64,000 nucleotides of DNA from Alicyclobacillus acidocaldarius subsp. acidocaldarius Tc-4-1. Its GTDB lineage: Bacteria; Bacillota; Bacilli; Alicyclobacillales; Alicyclobacillaceae. The stretch's first letter is position 1, and every line of letters begins with the position of its first letter. The DNA lies in the NCBI RefSeq assembly GCF_000219875.1, contig NC_017167.1, positions 372,001 to 436,000 on the forward strand, given 5' to 3'. The notes under the pieces were generated by a model. That model saw nothing but the letters and a program-made list of their open reading frames with translations, was not told the DNA's origin and did not search any database. Below, in pieces: positions 52,720 to 61,305 of this stretch. The position numbers and the translations under genes were made by a program.

Positions 52720-55365
52720 ATGGTTGTGGACTTACAAACCTTTTATGAGAAGCATGGGTTTGCGCGCTTGTACGAGTGGACGCTGCCCCCGCGAGAGGCT
52801 GGGTATGAGCCGGTCTCCGCCCTCGGGGAGGACGTTGCTCCTGAGGTGCGGCGGTATCTGGAAAACACTTATCACCAAGGGCTGTATCGGCATCAGGTGA
52901 AAGCCATCCGCGCGGCGTGCCAAGGGGAGAACGTGTGCCTCGCGACCGGCACGGCCTCCGGCAAGAGCGCGCTGTTTTTCGCGGCCGGGATCGACGTCAT
53001 GGCGAAACGGTACAAGGCGCGCGTGCTCGCCATGTATCCGACGCGCGCCTTGGGGCGGGAGCAGGCCGACCGGTGGCGGGAGGCCATTCAAGCGGCCGGT
53101 GCGGATTGGAAGGTCAGTCTCATGGATGGCGGGGTACCGGTGGCCGAACGGGAGTCGCTGTTGCGGAAGAGCGATGTCATTGTCATGACGCCGGACGTGG
53201 TGCATACGTGGTTGTTGCCGACACTCTCCTCAGCGGCCGTGCGCACGTTTCTGACGCACCTTCGACTGGTTGTGGTCGACGAGGTGCACACGTATTCGGG
53301 CGTCATGGGGACGAACAGCGCCTTTTTATTTCGGCGCCTGGCGCACGTGGCGGACGTGCTGGGCGGGGCGTTTCGCATCGTGTGCGCGTCCGCCACCATC
53401 GCAAAGCCGGAAGAGCACGTCGCGAAATTGTTTGGGCGGAGGTTCTTCGTCGTTGGAACAGAAGACGACACCTCGCTGCGCCATCTCACGCAGGTGGATT
53501 TTGTGGCTCTTCCTGCGGGCGGCGATTTGCTGCAGGCGGTGGCACTTCTCCTTCGTCACATCGCGGGCCAGGGGAGACGCGCCATCGCCTTTCTCGACAG
53601 CCGCCAACGGGTCGAGATCATCGGCTCCATCTTACAGCGCCAGGACGAGGACGAGCCCGACGATGGTGAGGCGTTGGGCCGGAACTTGCGGGAACTGGAG
53701 CAGGTCGGAATCCTGCCGTATCGGTCCGGGTATGAGGAGGCGGATCGCCAAGCCATTCAGCGCGGACTGACATCCGGCGCGCTGCGGGGCGTCGTGAGCA
53801 CGAGTGCGCTCGAGCTCGGCATGGACATCCCGAATCTCGACGTCGCCGTGCTCGTTGGCGTCCCACAGTCGCAGACAAGCCTTCTGCAGCGCATTGGGCG
53901 CGTCGGGCGCCGTGGGCCAGGTCACGTGGTCATCCTACACGCCCAAACGGCCCTCGACGACGCGGTGCTCGCGAATCCGTCGTTCCTCTGGGAGCGACCG
54001 CTCACCGAGGCCGTCCTGTACCTTGATCACCGTCGGGCGCAGTACATCCACGCCATGTGCCTCGCCGGGATCGGCGGCGAGCACGATCTCGCCCTCAACC
54101 GTCGCCCGGGCGATCCGGACGCGTTTCAGCTCTCTGAAGCGGTGGAGTGGCCGGATGGCTTCGCTGAATTGTGCTTGGCTGAGCGATCCGGCCAGATCCC
54201 TCCCGAGTTTGAGACCATGCGCATTGAGGCAGGCGACAGCCCGCACCGCACGTATCTCTTGCGCGACATGGAGCGGCGGTTCACGGTCGAGCTGCAGGCG
54301 GCAAACGAGTTGGACAAGCTTGGAGACCTGTCGATGTCCCAGGTGATGCGCGAGGCGTATCCCGGCGCCATCTACCGCTACATGGGCCGTTGCTATCGCG
54401 TCATGCGCGTGTATCATCCGTCGGGAAAGATTGTCGTGCGGCCTGAGAAACGGTACCACACCAAGCCGAGCGCCATCCCGGCGCGCATTTCGCCCCAGAT
54501 CGACCGCCCCGGCACGACCGTGTATCAGGCGGGCACCGGTTTCATCGTCGCGAGCGATCTCTTGGTGCACGAGATGGTCACCGGCTTCGTCGAGTATCGC
54601 GGCAGGACACCCCACCGATTCGATTACCCTATCCACAATGATCCCGATCTGCGCGGCGTCCAGTTCGACATGCCGCTGTTCCAGCGCCGATATGTGACCC
54701 ACGGCGTGTCCTTCTTCCACCCCGACCTGCGCGATCACGACGCCCTGAACGCGCTCATGTCCCTTCTGTTGGAGGCGTACGCCTTCGTCGTTCCCTTCGA
54801 CACCCAGGACGTCGCCGTAGGCATTGCGCGCGTGAGCGGCGTGCGAAACCCATCGCTGCCACAGGACGCCCGCCTCCTCACGCTCTACGATCGCGTCTAC
54901 GGCAGCCTGCACCTCGCGGCGCGCATCCTGGAGCCCGGCGTGTTGCCGCGGGTGGCTGAGCAGATGGAGGCATTTTTGCATGCGCGCTTCTGGAATGAGA
55001 TCGATCCCGACCTCAGGCCCATCGCCAAGGCGTGGGTCTCCTCGTTGCGCGAGCCGCTCGTCTCCGTGGGTAGCGAGGCAGAGGCGGCCGCAGCGAGCGA
55101 GGGCGAGTCGCGTGTGCGGGTCATTCTTCCGGGCAGCGTCGGCTACGTGGAACTGGAGGGCCGCCGATTTCTCGTCGACGCCGTGTTTTTCAAGCCGTCG
55201 GGCCTTCACTACCGCGGCAGGTACCCGGACGACACGTCGCACCAGTCGTGCGAGATTCAGCTCCCCGTGCATCTGGTGGCCGAGATGCCCGGAGAGTCGC
55301 GGTGGGGCTTCTACGACATCGAGCGCGGCGAGGTCGTCGAGGTTTCTCCTGAAGGCAATCGGTGA
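52720..55365 (+). CDS. DEAD/DEAH-box helicase, MrfA/YprA-like
   Basis: A superfamily 2 helicase of 881 residues. Motifs are Q-like LYRHQVKAI, I (ATGTASGKSALF), Ia (YPTRALGREQ), II (VVDEVHTYSG, DEVH), III (CASAT), IV (AIAFLDSRQRVEII), V (VVSTSALELGMDIPNLDVAVLVG) and VI (QRIGRVGRRG). This matches the MrfA/YprA group, which repairs mitomycin lesions with MrfB. However, the C-terminal half (from about residue 560) lacks the four-cysteine cluster of DUF1998 seen in MrfA; only isolated Cys remain. GGAGGG abuts ATG 52720, so GTG 52726 may be the true start. No mrfB nuclease gene adjoins it. Confidence 0.85.
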   Translation: MVVDLQTFYEKHGFARLYEWTLPPREAGYEPVSALGEDVAPEVRRYLENTYHQGLYRHQVKAIRAACQGENVCLATGTASGKSALFFAAGIDVMAKRYKARVLAMYPTRALGREQADRWREAIQAAGADWKVSLMDGGVPVAERESLLRKSDVIVMTPDVVHTWLLPTLSSAAVRTFLTHLRLVVVDEVHTYSGVMGTNSAFLFRRLAHVADVLGGAFRIVCASATIAKPEEHVAKLFGRRFFVVGTEDDTSLRHLTQVDFVALPAGGDLLQAVALLLRHIAGQGRRAIAFLDSRQRVEIIGSILQRQDEDEPDDGEALGRNLRELEQVGILPYRSGYEEADRQAIQRGLTSGALRGVVSTSALELGMDIPNLDVAVLVGVPQSQTSLLQRIGRVGRRGPGHVVILHAQTALDDAVLANPSFLWERPLTEAVLYLDHRRAQYIHAMCLAGIGGEHDLALNRRPGDPDAFQLSEAVEWPDGFAELCLAERSGQIPPEFETMRIEAGDSPHRTYLLRDMERRFTVELQAANELDKLGDLSMSQVMREAYPGAIYRYMGRCYRVMRVYHPSGKIVVRPEKRYHTKPSAIPARISPQIDRPGTTVYQAGTGFIVASDLLVHEMVTGFVEYRGRTPHRFDYPIHNDPDLRGVQFDMPLFQRRYVTHGVSFFHPDLRDHDALNALMSLLLEAYAFVVPFDTQDVAVGIARVSGVRNPSLPQDARLLTLYDRVYGSLHLAARILEPGVLPRVAEQMEAFLHARFWNEIDPDLRPIAKAWVSSLREPLVSVGSEAEAAAASEGESRVRVILPGSVGYVELEGRRFLVDAVFFKPSGLHYRGRYPDDTSHQSCEIQLPVHLVAEMPGESRWGFYDIERGEVVEVSPEGNR

Positions 55366-55502
55366 CGCCGGACGCGCAAGGCTACGCGCGGGCGCCTGCC
55401 GCCCTATCGCACGGGAGGTGTGATAGACTAGCTTTCGAGGCTCGCTGTGCCGAAACGCGGTGAGCCGGGGTGAAATTCATCACGGGCACAGGAGTTATCA
55501 CC

Positions 55503-56819
55503 ATGCGAATCAGACGGACATGGCTCGGTGCGCCAGCGTGGTTGTGGCTGCTCGCGCTCGCGCCACGCCTTGCGACCATCTTCGTGTATGGACCGCATCT
55601 CACGATTCACAGCGACGACGAAGGTTACTACCGAAGTGCACTTTGGCTCCTGCAAAAGGGCACCTTTTCGTATTACACGCCGGACGCGCCGACGGTGCAC
55701 ATGATGCCCGGGATTACGCTTTTGTTGGCCGGGATCCTCTGGGTGTTTGGGACGGGGACCGTCGGTCTGTATGCCGGGAAAATCGTGTTCACCCTCATTG
55801 CGACGCTCGGCATCGCGGGCATCTACCGCGCGGTGAGCCGGATCAGCCGGCCCTGGGTCGGTGCCGTGGTCGCCGCGGCCATCGCGCTGTATCCGCCTGA
55901 AGTGCTGGTGGACACGCTCTTTCTCACGGAGCCGCTTTTCATGGCGGCCTTCGCCTGGTTGTTCGATTTCACGTTCAAAGTCGCGGAGTCCAGGCGGCTG
56001 CGGGACGTGCTTGGGCTCGCCGTCCTGTTCATGCTCGCCATCTATGTGCGCCCGAATGTCGCGCTCTGGGTTGTCCTCGCCCTCATATACTTCCTGATGA
56101 AGGGCTATCCCCGTCCGCTCTTCTGGCGACATCTCGGGGCGGCCGTCGTGGTCGGGCTCATCTTCATGGTGCCTTGGTGGATCCGGAACGAGATGGTGTT
56201 TCACCGATGGATCCTCTTCACCGACGACAGCTGGAACCCGCTTCTCCTCGGCACTTTTGAGGGGTACGGCTATCCGCCTCCAAGCAACGAGGGCGCCATC
56301 GAGCACCAGTTGCTGCGCGAGTATCCGAGCCTGCGGCCGCAGTCGATGCACGAGTTGACGTGGTTTCACCTGCAGAAGCAGATTGCGTTCAAGCGCATGG
56401 GCGAATGGTTGAAGACCAATCCGTCCTCCTTCTGGACGACCTATCTCTGGCTGAAGCCGCAGATTCTCTGGCTGCGCGCCTACTTGCCTATCCCCATCTT
56501 CGGCATCACCGAGGCTTCCCTCCGCGGACTGCAGACCTGGGTGGTCGATGCGTCCATCATCGGCCACTTCGTCGCGATGGTGTTTGCCCGCGGGCGGCGG
56601 CGCGAGCTCTTGCTCGTCTGGCTCACGTTGCTCTATTACACGGCCTTGTTCTCGTTCTTCTTCGCGTTCGAGCGGTACAACGTGCCTATCGACTGGCTGA
56701 TGTTTTCGGGCGTGCCCTTGGCCGTGTGGGCGCTTCTGCGCGCCATCGTGGGCGAGGAGCGCAAACGCGGGCGTGCCAAGTCAGGGCGTGGGCGATCGCG
56801 CCGCCGCGCCGCTCGCTGA
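55503..56819 (+). CDS. GT39/ArnT-like membrane glycosyltransferase
   Basis: A polytopic protein of 438 residues; ATG 55503 follows GGAG by eight bases, better than GTG 55470. The first extracytoplasmic loop has HLTIHSDDEGYYRSALWLLQ, matching the acidic catalytic loop of PMT/ArnT-type (GT39, GT83) enzymes that use polyprenyl-phosphate sugars. About ten TM helices follow, with a very basic C-terminal tail (EERKRGRAKSGRGRSRRRAAR). The acceptor is unknown; cell-wall polymers or proteins are likely. Confidence 0.75.
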   Translation: MRIRRTWLGAPAWLWLLALAPRLATIFVYGPHLTIHSDDEGYYRSALWLLQKGTFSYYTPDAPTVHMMPGITLLLAGILWVFGTGTVGLYAGKIVFTLIATLGIAGIYRAVSRISRPWVGAVVAAAIALYPPEVLVDTLFLTEPLFMAAFAWLFDFTFKVAESRRLRDVLGLAVLFMLAIYVRPNVALWVVLALIYFLMKGYPRPLFWRHLGAAVVVGLIFMVPWWIRNEMVFHRWILFTDDSWNPLLLGTFEGYGYPPPSNEGAIEHQLLREYPSLRPQSMHELTWFHLQKQIAFKRMGEWLKTNPSSFWTTYLWLKPQILWLRAYLPIPIFGITEASLRGLQTWVVDASIIGHFVAMVFARGRRRELLLVWLTLLYYTALFSFFFAFERYNVPIDWLMFSGVPLAVWALLRAIVGEERKRGRAKSGRGRSRRRAAR

Positions 56820-56944
56820 CCCACGCTCTGGCGTTCTGCGGCAGGCAGCCGGCCGCGCGCCCGAATGGCGAGCAGCCAGCGCGCCCGCCGGGTGCGCCGC
56901 ATCTTTCCGGACGCGGTGGCGTTATGGGAGGCGGCGCATCTGGG

Positions 56945-58294
56945 TCACGTGTCTTGCCAAGCGGAACGTAACCCAAGGCGCCGCGCGTGGTACTGCATGC
57001 GCTGACGGCTGATGCCTAGCGATCGCGCCGCGCGGGTGAGGTTGCCGGAGGCCGCTTCGTACGCCCGGCGAATGGCGTCGTCGGAGGGGCGTTCGGCGCG
57101 CGCCACGTGCGCGTCTTCTTGCGGGGCGCCTTCGGCGAGGAGCGGGTGTGCGGACCGAAGCATCGCGGCCGTGATTTCCACGGCTTCGGGCCAGAGGGCC
57201 AGGGCGGATCGGATGGTCTGCTCCAGCTCGCGCACATTCCCAGGCCAGTCGTGACTCGTCAAGAAAGCCAAAGCGCCGCTCGTGAGCCGCGCGTCGCGCC
57301 CTTCCCCATACTTGCGCAAGAAGGCCCGGGCCAAAAGCGGGATGTCCTCAGGCCTTTCCCGAAGCGGCGGCAGGTGGATGGCGACAGCGCCGATGCGGTA
57401 CAGGAGATCCGGGCGCAGGAGCCCACGCTCCATCGCCTCCCTTGGCGGCACGTTCATGGCGGCCACGACGCGCGCGTCCGTCTGGACGGATCGCCTTGCG
57501 CCAATCGGCCAGATCTCGCCGTCTTGCAGTGCGCGCAACAGCTTCGCCTGCACGGCGGGGGACATGGCATGGACCTCGTCGAGAAACAGCGTGCCACCAC
57601 TTGCGAGCTCGAGGACCCCCGCGCGGTCCACAGCGCCCGTGAACCCGCCTCGCCTCGTGCCAAAGAGGACGCTCTCCGCGAGCCCTTCCGGCCACGCTGC
57701 GCAGTTTTGCGCCAAAAACGGGCCGTGTTTGCGCGCGCTCGCCTCGTGAATGGCCCAAGCGAACAACTCCTTGCCCGTGCCCGTCTCGCCCACGAGGAGC
57801 ACCGGCAGGTCCGTCCGCGCCGCGCGCTCGGCGAGATCGAGCGCACGCCGCATCGCCTGACTTTCGCCGAGAATGTCCGCGAACGAGTATCGGCGCCTGA
57901 CGCGCGCGTCCGCCGCTGCCTGCGCGCCTCCGGTCTCGCGTGGCACCGCAATCTCTATGGCGCCGATGATCTCCCCCGCAACGACGACGGGCTTGGTGCG
58001 ATTCTGGGTCACCACGCGCCGCCCGTTGCGCGCCACGTAGACCTGCTCGTCAATCTGCACCGGATGGCCGGTCTTCAGCGCCCGCCACAGCGTGCTCGTC
58101 TCCTCGTTGAGCTCGTACAGCTCAAACACGTTTTTCTCCAGCACCTCGTCCGGCCGATACCCGTCGATCTCGCCCATCACTCGGTTGTACACGCGCGTCC
58201 GCCCGTCGCGATCGACCGCGTGGACGCCGACCGGCGCGAATTCGAGGATCTCCTGATACAGCTTCCAGACGTCCGCCACCACGCTCGGTTCCAT
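56945..58294 (-). CDS. Sigma-54-dependent activator with PAS domain (GabR/RocR-like)
   Basis: An enhancer-binding protein of 449 residues, starting at ATG 58294 (GAGGAGG upstream); the frame continues to 60088 only because of antisense GC bias. PAS domain (about 10-120): YQEILEFAPVGVHAVDRDGRTRVYN. AAA+ core: GETGTGKE (169-176), GGFTGA (216-221, where GAFTGA is canonical), GGTLFLDEVHAMSP, RERPEDIPLLARAFL, WPGNVRELEQTI. Fis-like helix-turn-helix: ASGNLTRAARSLGISRQRMQYHARRLG. Divergent from gabT-gabD, whose promoter is of the sigma-54 type, so it most likely activates them in response to GABA or its semialdehyde. Confidence 0.92.
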   Translation of the reverse strand: MEPSVVADVWKLYQEILEFAPVGVHAVDRDGRTRVYNRVMGEIDGYRPDEVLEKNVFELYELNEETSTLWRALKTGHPVQIDEQVYVARNGRRVVTQNRTKPVVVAGEIIGAIEIAVPRETGGAQAAADARVRRRYSFADILGESQAMRRALDLAERAARTDLPVLLVGETGTGKELFAWAIHEASARKHGPFLAQNCAAWPEGLAESVLFGTRRGGFTGAVDRAGVLELASGGTLFLDEVHAMSPAVQAKLLRALQDGEIWPIGARRSVQTDARVVAAMNVPPREAMERGLLRPDLLYRIGAVAIHLPPLRERPEDIPLLARAFLRKYGEGRDARLTSGALAFLTSHDWPGNVRELEQTIRSALALWPEAVEITAAMLRSAHPLLAEGAPQEDAHVARAERPSDDAIRRAYEAASGNLTRAARSLGISRQRMQYHARRLGLRSAWQDT

Positions 58295-58322
58295 GCGCTC
58301 GCCTCCTCGCCGCCTGCCTCCG

Positions 58323-58351
58323 TTTTGCGCTTTTGCGCGCCGATTTTGCAC
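58323..58351. repeat. TTTTGCGC repeats, candidate activator sites
   Basis: TTTTGCGC at 58323-58330 and 58331-58338 and TTTTGCAC at 58344-58351, about 40-70 bases upstream of the -24 element, between the activator gene and gabT. This is a reasonable place for upstream activating sequences of the adjacent sigma-54 activator. Confidence 0.45.
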
Positions 58352-58391
58352 CGTCAGAATCATCATACACCGTTCTAGCGCGGCTCCGCAC

Positions 58392-58408
58392 CTGGCACGG
58401 CGCTTGCT
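58392..58408 (+). promoter_or_regulatory. Sigma-54 promoter of gabT-gabD
   Basis: CTGGCACGGCGCTTGCT matches the -24/-12 consensus (TGGCAC-N5-TTGC) exactly, with GG at 58394-58395 and GC at 58406-58407. The start site would be about 58419, some 29 bases before the gabT ATG. rpoN itself is outside the window. Confidence 0.9.
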
Positions 58409-58447
58409 CGTATCTTGAGGCAGACTCGCTGAAGGAGGCGGTGCACG

Positions 58448-59770
58448 ATGGCCGACGTGAAGACGCTCCCTGGACGGGCGAGCGCACCTCATCTGCAGGA
58501 CGCAGAGGCCTATCTGGCGCGCGCGTATCGCCCGTTTTTGCCCGCGATGATCGCCAGAGCCGAAGGAAGCCTGCTCTTCGATCTCGACGGCAACCGGTAC
58601 ATCGACTTCGTGGGCGGCGTCGGCTGCCTGAACGTCGGGCACAGCCACCCGAAGGTGGTGGCGGCCGTCGTGGAGCAGGCGAAGCGGTTCACGCACACGG
58701 ATTACACGATGTTCCCCTATGTGCCGCTCATCGAGCTGGCGAAGCGCCTCGCGCCGAAGACGCGCATTCCAAACGCGAAGGGGCTCTTCTTCAACTCCGG
58801 CGCCGAGGCCGTGGAGAACGCGGTGAAGATCGCCAGGTGGGCGACGGGGAGACCGGGCGTGATCGCGTTTGACGGTGCCTTCCACGGGCGGACGTACATG
58901 GCCATGAGCCTCACGAGCAAGCTCCACCCGTACAAGGCGCACTATGGCCCGTACGCGCCGGAGGTGTACCGGCTCCCGTACCCGAGCGCGACGCACGGGC
59001 CGCGTCTCGACGAGTTTCGGCGGTTTCTCGAGCGGGCCGCGGTGACGTGGTTCGATCCGGCCCAAATCGCGTGCGTCATCGCGGAGCCCATCCAGGGCGA
59101 GGGCGGGTACATCGTGCCGGTAGAAGGGTTCTTCCCGCTTCTGCGCGAATTTTGCGATAAGCACGGGATCCTGCTCGTCGCGGACGAAATCCAAACCGGC
59201 TACGGGCGCACGGGGCGGTTTTTCGCCATGGAGCACGAGGGCGTGGTGCCGGATCTCATGACGTGCGGCAAGTCCATTGCTGCCGGACTGCCGCTTTCCG
59301 CCGTGTTCGGCCGGGCCGAGATCATGGACGCGCCAGCTGAGAACACGCTCGGCGGCACCTACGTCGGCAACCCGGTGGCTGCAAGCGCGGGGCTCGCGGT
59401 GCTCGACGTGATGGAGGAGGAGGGGCTCGTGGCGCGGGCCGAGGAGGTCGGCGCGCGCATCCGGGCGAAGCTCCTCGAGCTCATGCGCGAGTGCCCGTTC
59501 ATCGGCGACGTGCGCGGGCGCGGCGCCATGCTCGCCGTGGAGTTTGTGCGCCATCGCGCCACGATGGAGCCGCACCCGGGCATGGTGGCGCAGATCCTGC
59601 GCCTCGCGATGGAGCGGGGGCTTCTGCTCATGAAGTGCGGCGTGTACAACAACGCGATTCGCTTCCTGTGCCCGCTCAACATCCCCTGGGACGTGCTGGA
59701 CGAAGGGCTGGAGATTTTCGCGGCGGTGGTCCGCGAGGTGAAGGAGCGTGAGGCGCATGCATCGGTTTGA
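58448..59770 (+). CDS. gabT: 4-aminobutyrate aminotransferase
   Basis: A class III PLP aminotransferase of 440 residues converting GABA and 2-oxoglutarate to succinate semialdehyde and glutamate. It has FDLDGNRYIDFVGGVGCLNVGHSHPKV, FNSGAEAVENAVKIAR, FDGAFHGRTYMAMSLT, EPIQGEGGYIVP, LVADEIQTGYGRTG, the PLP lysine in CGKSIAAGLPLSAV (about Lys275), and TYVGNPVAAS. ATG 58448 has AAGGAGGCG upstream. It overlaps the gabD reading frame by some 14 bases. GABA specificity is supported by the neighbour and the regulator type. Confidence 0.92.
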   Translation: MADVKTLPGRASAPHLQDAEAYLARAYRPFLPAMIARAEGSLLFDLDGNRYIDFVGGVGCLNVGHSHPKVVAAVVEQAKRFTHTDYTMFPYVPLIELAKRLAPKTRIPNAKGLFFNSGAEAVENAVKIARWATGRPGVIAFDGAFHGRTYMAMSLTSKLHPYKAHYGPYAPEVYRLPYPSATHGPRLDEFRRFLERAAVTWFDPAQIACVIAEPIQGEGGYIVPVEGFFPLLREFCDKHGILLVADEIQTGYGRTGRFFAMEHEGVVPDLMTCGKSIAAGLPLSAVFGRAEIMDAPAENTLGGTYVGNPVAASAGLAVLDVMEEEGLVARAEEVGARIRAKLLELMRECPFIGDVRGRGAMLAVEFVRHRATMEPHPGMVAQILRLAMERGLLLMKCGVYNNAIRFLCPLNIPWDVLDEGLEIFAAVVREVKEREAHASV

Positions 59771-61247
59771 CCCTTGTCTAAACTTCATCGGCGGCAGGTG
59801 GTGCGAGCCGAAGACGGGGCAGTACGGGGACAACGTCAACCCCGCAAACGGCGAGGTGCTCGGGGTGTGGGCGAGATCGGGCCCGGACGATCTCGACGAC
59901 GCCGTCTTGGCGGCCCGCGAGGCGCAGGCCGCGTGGCGCCTCGTGCCCGCACCGGAGCGCGCGAAGGTGCTGCGGCGCGTCGCGGATCTGTTGCGGGATC
60001 GCAAGGAGGAACTCGCGCGGACGCTGACGATGGAGATGGGCAAGGTCATCGAGGAGGCGCGCGGCGAGGTGCAGGAGGCCATCGACATGGCCGATTACAT
60101 GGTGGGCGAGGGGAGGAGGCTCTTCGGCCAGACCACGCCTTCGGAACTGCCGGACAAGTTCGCCATGAGCGTGCGCGCGCCGGTGGGCGTGGTGGGGATC
60201 ATCACGCCGTGGAACTTTCCCATCGCCATCGCGTCGTGGAAATTGCTCCCAGCCATTGTCGCCGGCAACGCCGTGGTGTGGAAGCCCGCGGAGGAGACGC
60301 CGCTTCTCGCGCGGGCGTTTGCCGAAGTGTATCAGGAGGCCGGGCTGCCCGCGGGCGTGCTGAACGTCGTGTTCGGCGACGGCCCGGTGGTCGGCGAAGC
60401 GATGCTCAGTCACCCTGGCATCGACGTCATCTCCTTCACCGGATCCACCGAGACCGGGCGGCACATCGCGAGCCGCGCGGGCGCGAATCTGAAGCGCGTG
60501 TCGCTCGAGATGGGCGGCAAAAACGCCATCACGGTGCTCGCCGACGCAGATCTGGACCTCGCCGTGGACGCCATCGTCTGGAGCGCCTACGGCACGAGCG
60601 GCCAGCGGTGCACCGCGGCGAGCCGCGTGATTGTGGAGCGAGAGGTGGAGGAAGCGTTGCTCGCTCGCCTGCTCCCGCGCGTGCAGGCGCTCCGAGTTGG
60701 CGACGGGCTGGATCCGGCCGTCCAGGTTGGCCCCGTCATCCACGAGGAAGCGCTCGCGAAGATCGATGGGTACGTGCGGCTCGGTGTCGACGAAGGCGCG
60801 CGGCTCTTGACCGGCGGCCGCAGGCTGACGGAGGGGCCGCTGGCACGTGGCTTTTACTATGCGCCGACCGTGTTCGCGGGCGTCCGCCCCGACATGCGCA
60901 TCGCCCAGGAGGAGATCTTCGGCCCGGTGCTCTGCGTGATGGCCGTGGACTCGTTCGAGGAGGCCATTCGCGTCAACAACGGCGTGAAGTACGGGCTCTC
61001 GGCCAGCATCTTCACGCGCGACGTCAACCGCGTGTTTCGCGCCATGCGCGATCTCGACACCGGTATCGTCTACGTCAACGCGGGCACAACCGGCGCGGAA
61101 ATTCATCTGCCCTTTGGCGGCACTAAGGCCACCGGAAACGGACACCGGGATTCCGGCCAGGCCGCCCTCGACGTCTTCACGGAATGGAAGACCGTGTACG
61201 TCGACTACAGCGGTCGACTGCAGCGCGCGCAGATCGACAACAACTGA
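59757..61247 (+). CDS. gabD: Succinate-semialdehyde dehydrogenase-like aldehyde dehydrogenase
   Basis: An NAD(P)-dependent aldehyde dehydrogenase of about 496 residues, completing the GABA shunt to succinate. The preferred start ATG 59757 has AAGGAG ten bases upstream; GTG 59748 is an alternative. Motifs are TPWNFPIAIASWKLLPAIVAGNAVVWKP, SFTGSTETGRHIA, catalytic Glu in LEMGGKNAITVL (about 251), catalytic Cys in SGQRCTAASR (about 285), and EEIFGPVLCVM. The C-terminal FGGTKATGNGHRDSG resembles the alpha-aminoadipate semialdehyde/ALDH7-type pattern, so the exact aldehyde is uncertain; context favours succinate semialdehyde. Confidence 0.88.
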   Translation: MHRFDPCLNFIGGRWCEPKTGQYGDNVNPANGEVLGVWARSGPDDLDDAVLAAREAQAAWRLVPAPERAKVLRRVADLLRDRKEELARTLTMEMGKVIEEARGEVQEAIDMADYMVGEGRRLFGQTTPSELPDKFAMSVRAPVGVVGIITPWNFPIAIASWKLLPAIVAGNAVVWKPAEETPLLARAFAEVYQEAGLPAGVLNVVFGDGPVVGEAMLSHPGIDVISFTGSTETGRHIASRAGANLKRVSLEMGGKNAITVLADADLDLAVDAIVWSAYGTSGQRCTAASRVIVEREVEEALLARLLPRVQALRVGDGLDPAVQVGPVIHEEALAKIDGYVRLGVDEGARLLTGGRRLTEGPLARGFYYAPTVFAGVRPDMRIAQEEIFGPVLCVMAVDSFEEAIRVNNGVKYGLSASIFTRDVNRVFRAMRDLDTGIVYVNAGTTGAEIHLPFGGTKATGNGHRDSGQAALDVFTEWKTVYVDYSGRLQRAQIDNN

Positions 61248-61258
61248 TGAGACGAGAT

Positions 61259-61289
61259 GGGCGCACCGCCGTGTTCCGGCGATGCGCCC
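61259..61289 (+). terminator. Terminator after gabD
   Basis: GGGCGCA (61259-61265) pairs with TGCGCCC (61283-61289), with an inner CGCCG/CGGCG stem, followed by TCGCGTTCTTTTGC. Confidence 0.75.
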
Positions 61290-61305
61290 TCGCGTTCTTT
61301 TGCTC

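Noticed and set aside
58295-60088. N-terminal 600-codon extension of the sigma-54 activator frame
   Set aside because: It is antisense to gabT and gabD. The real protein starts at ATG 58294 with a ribosome site and a normal PAS start.
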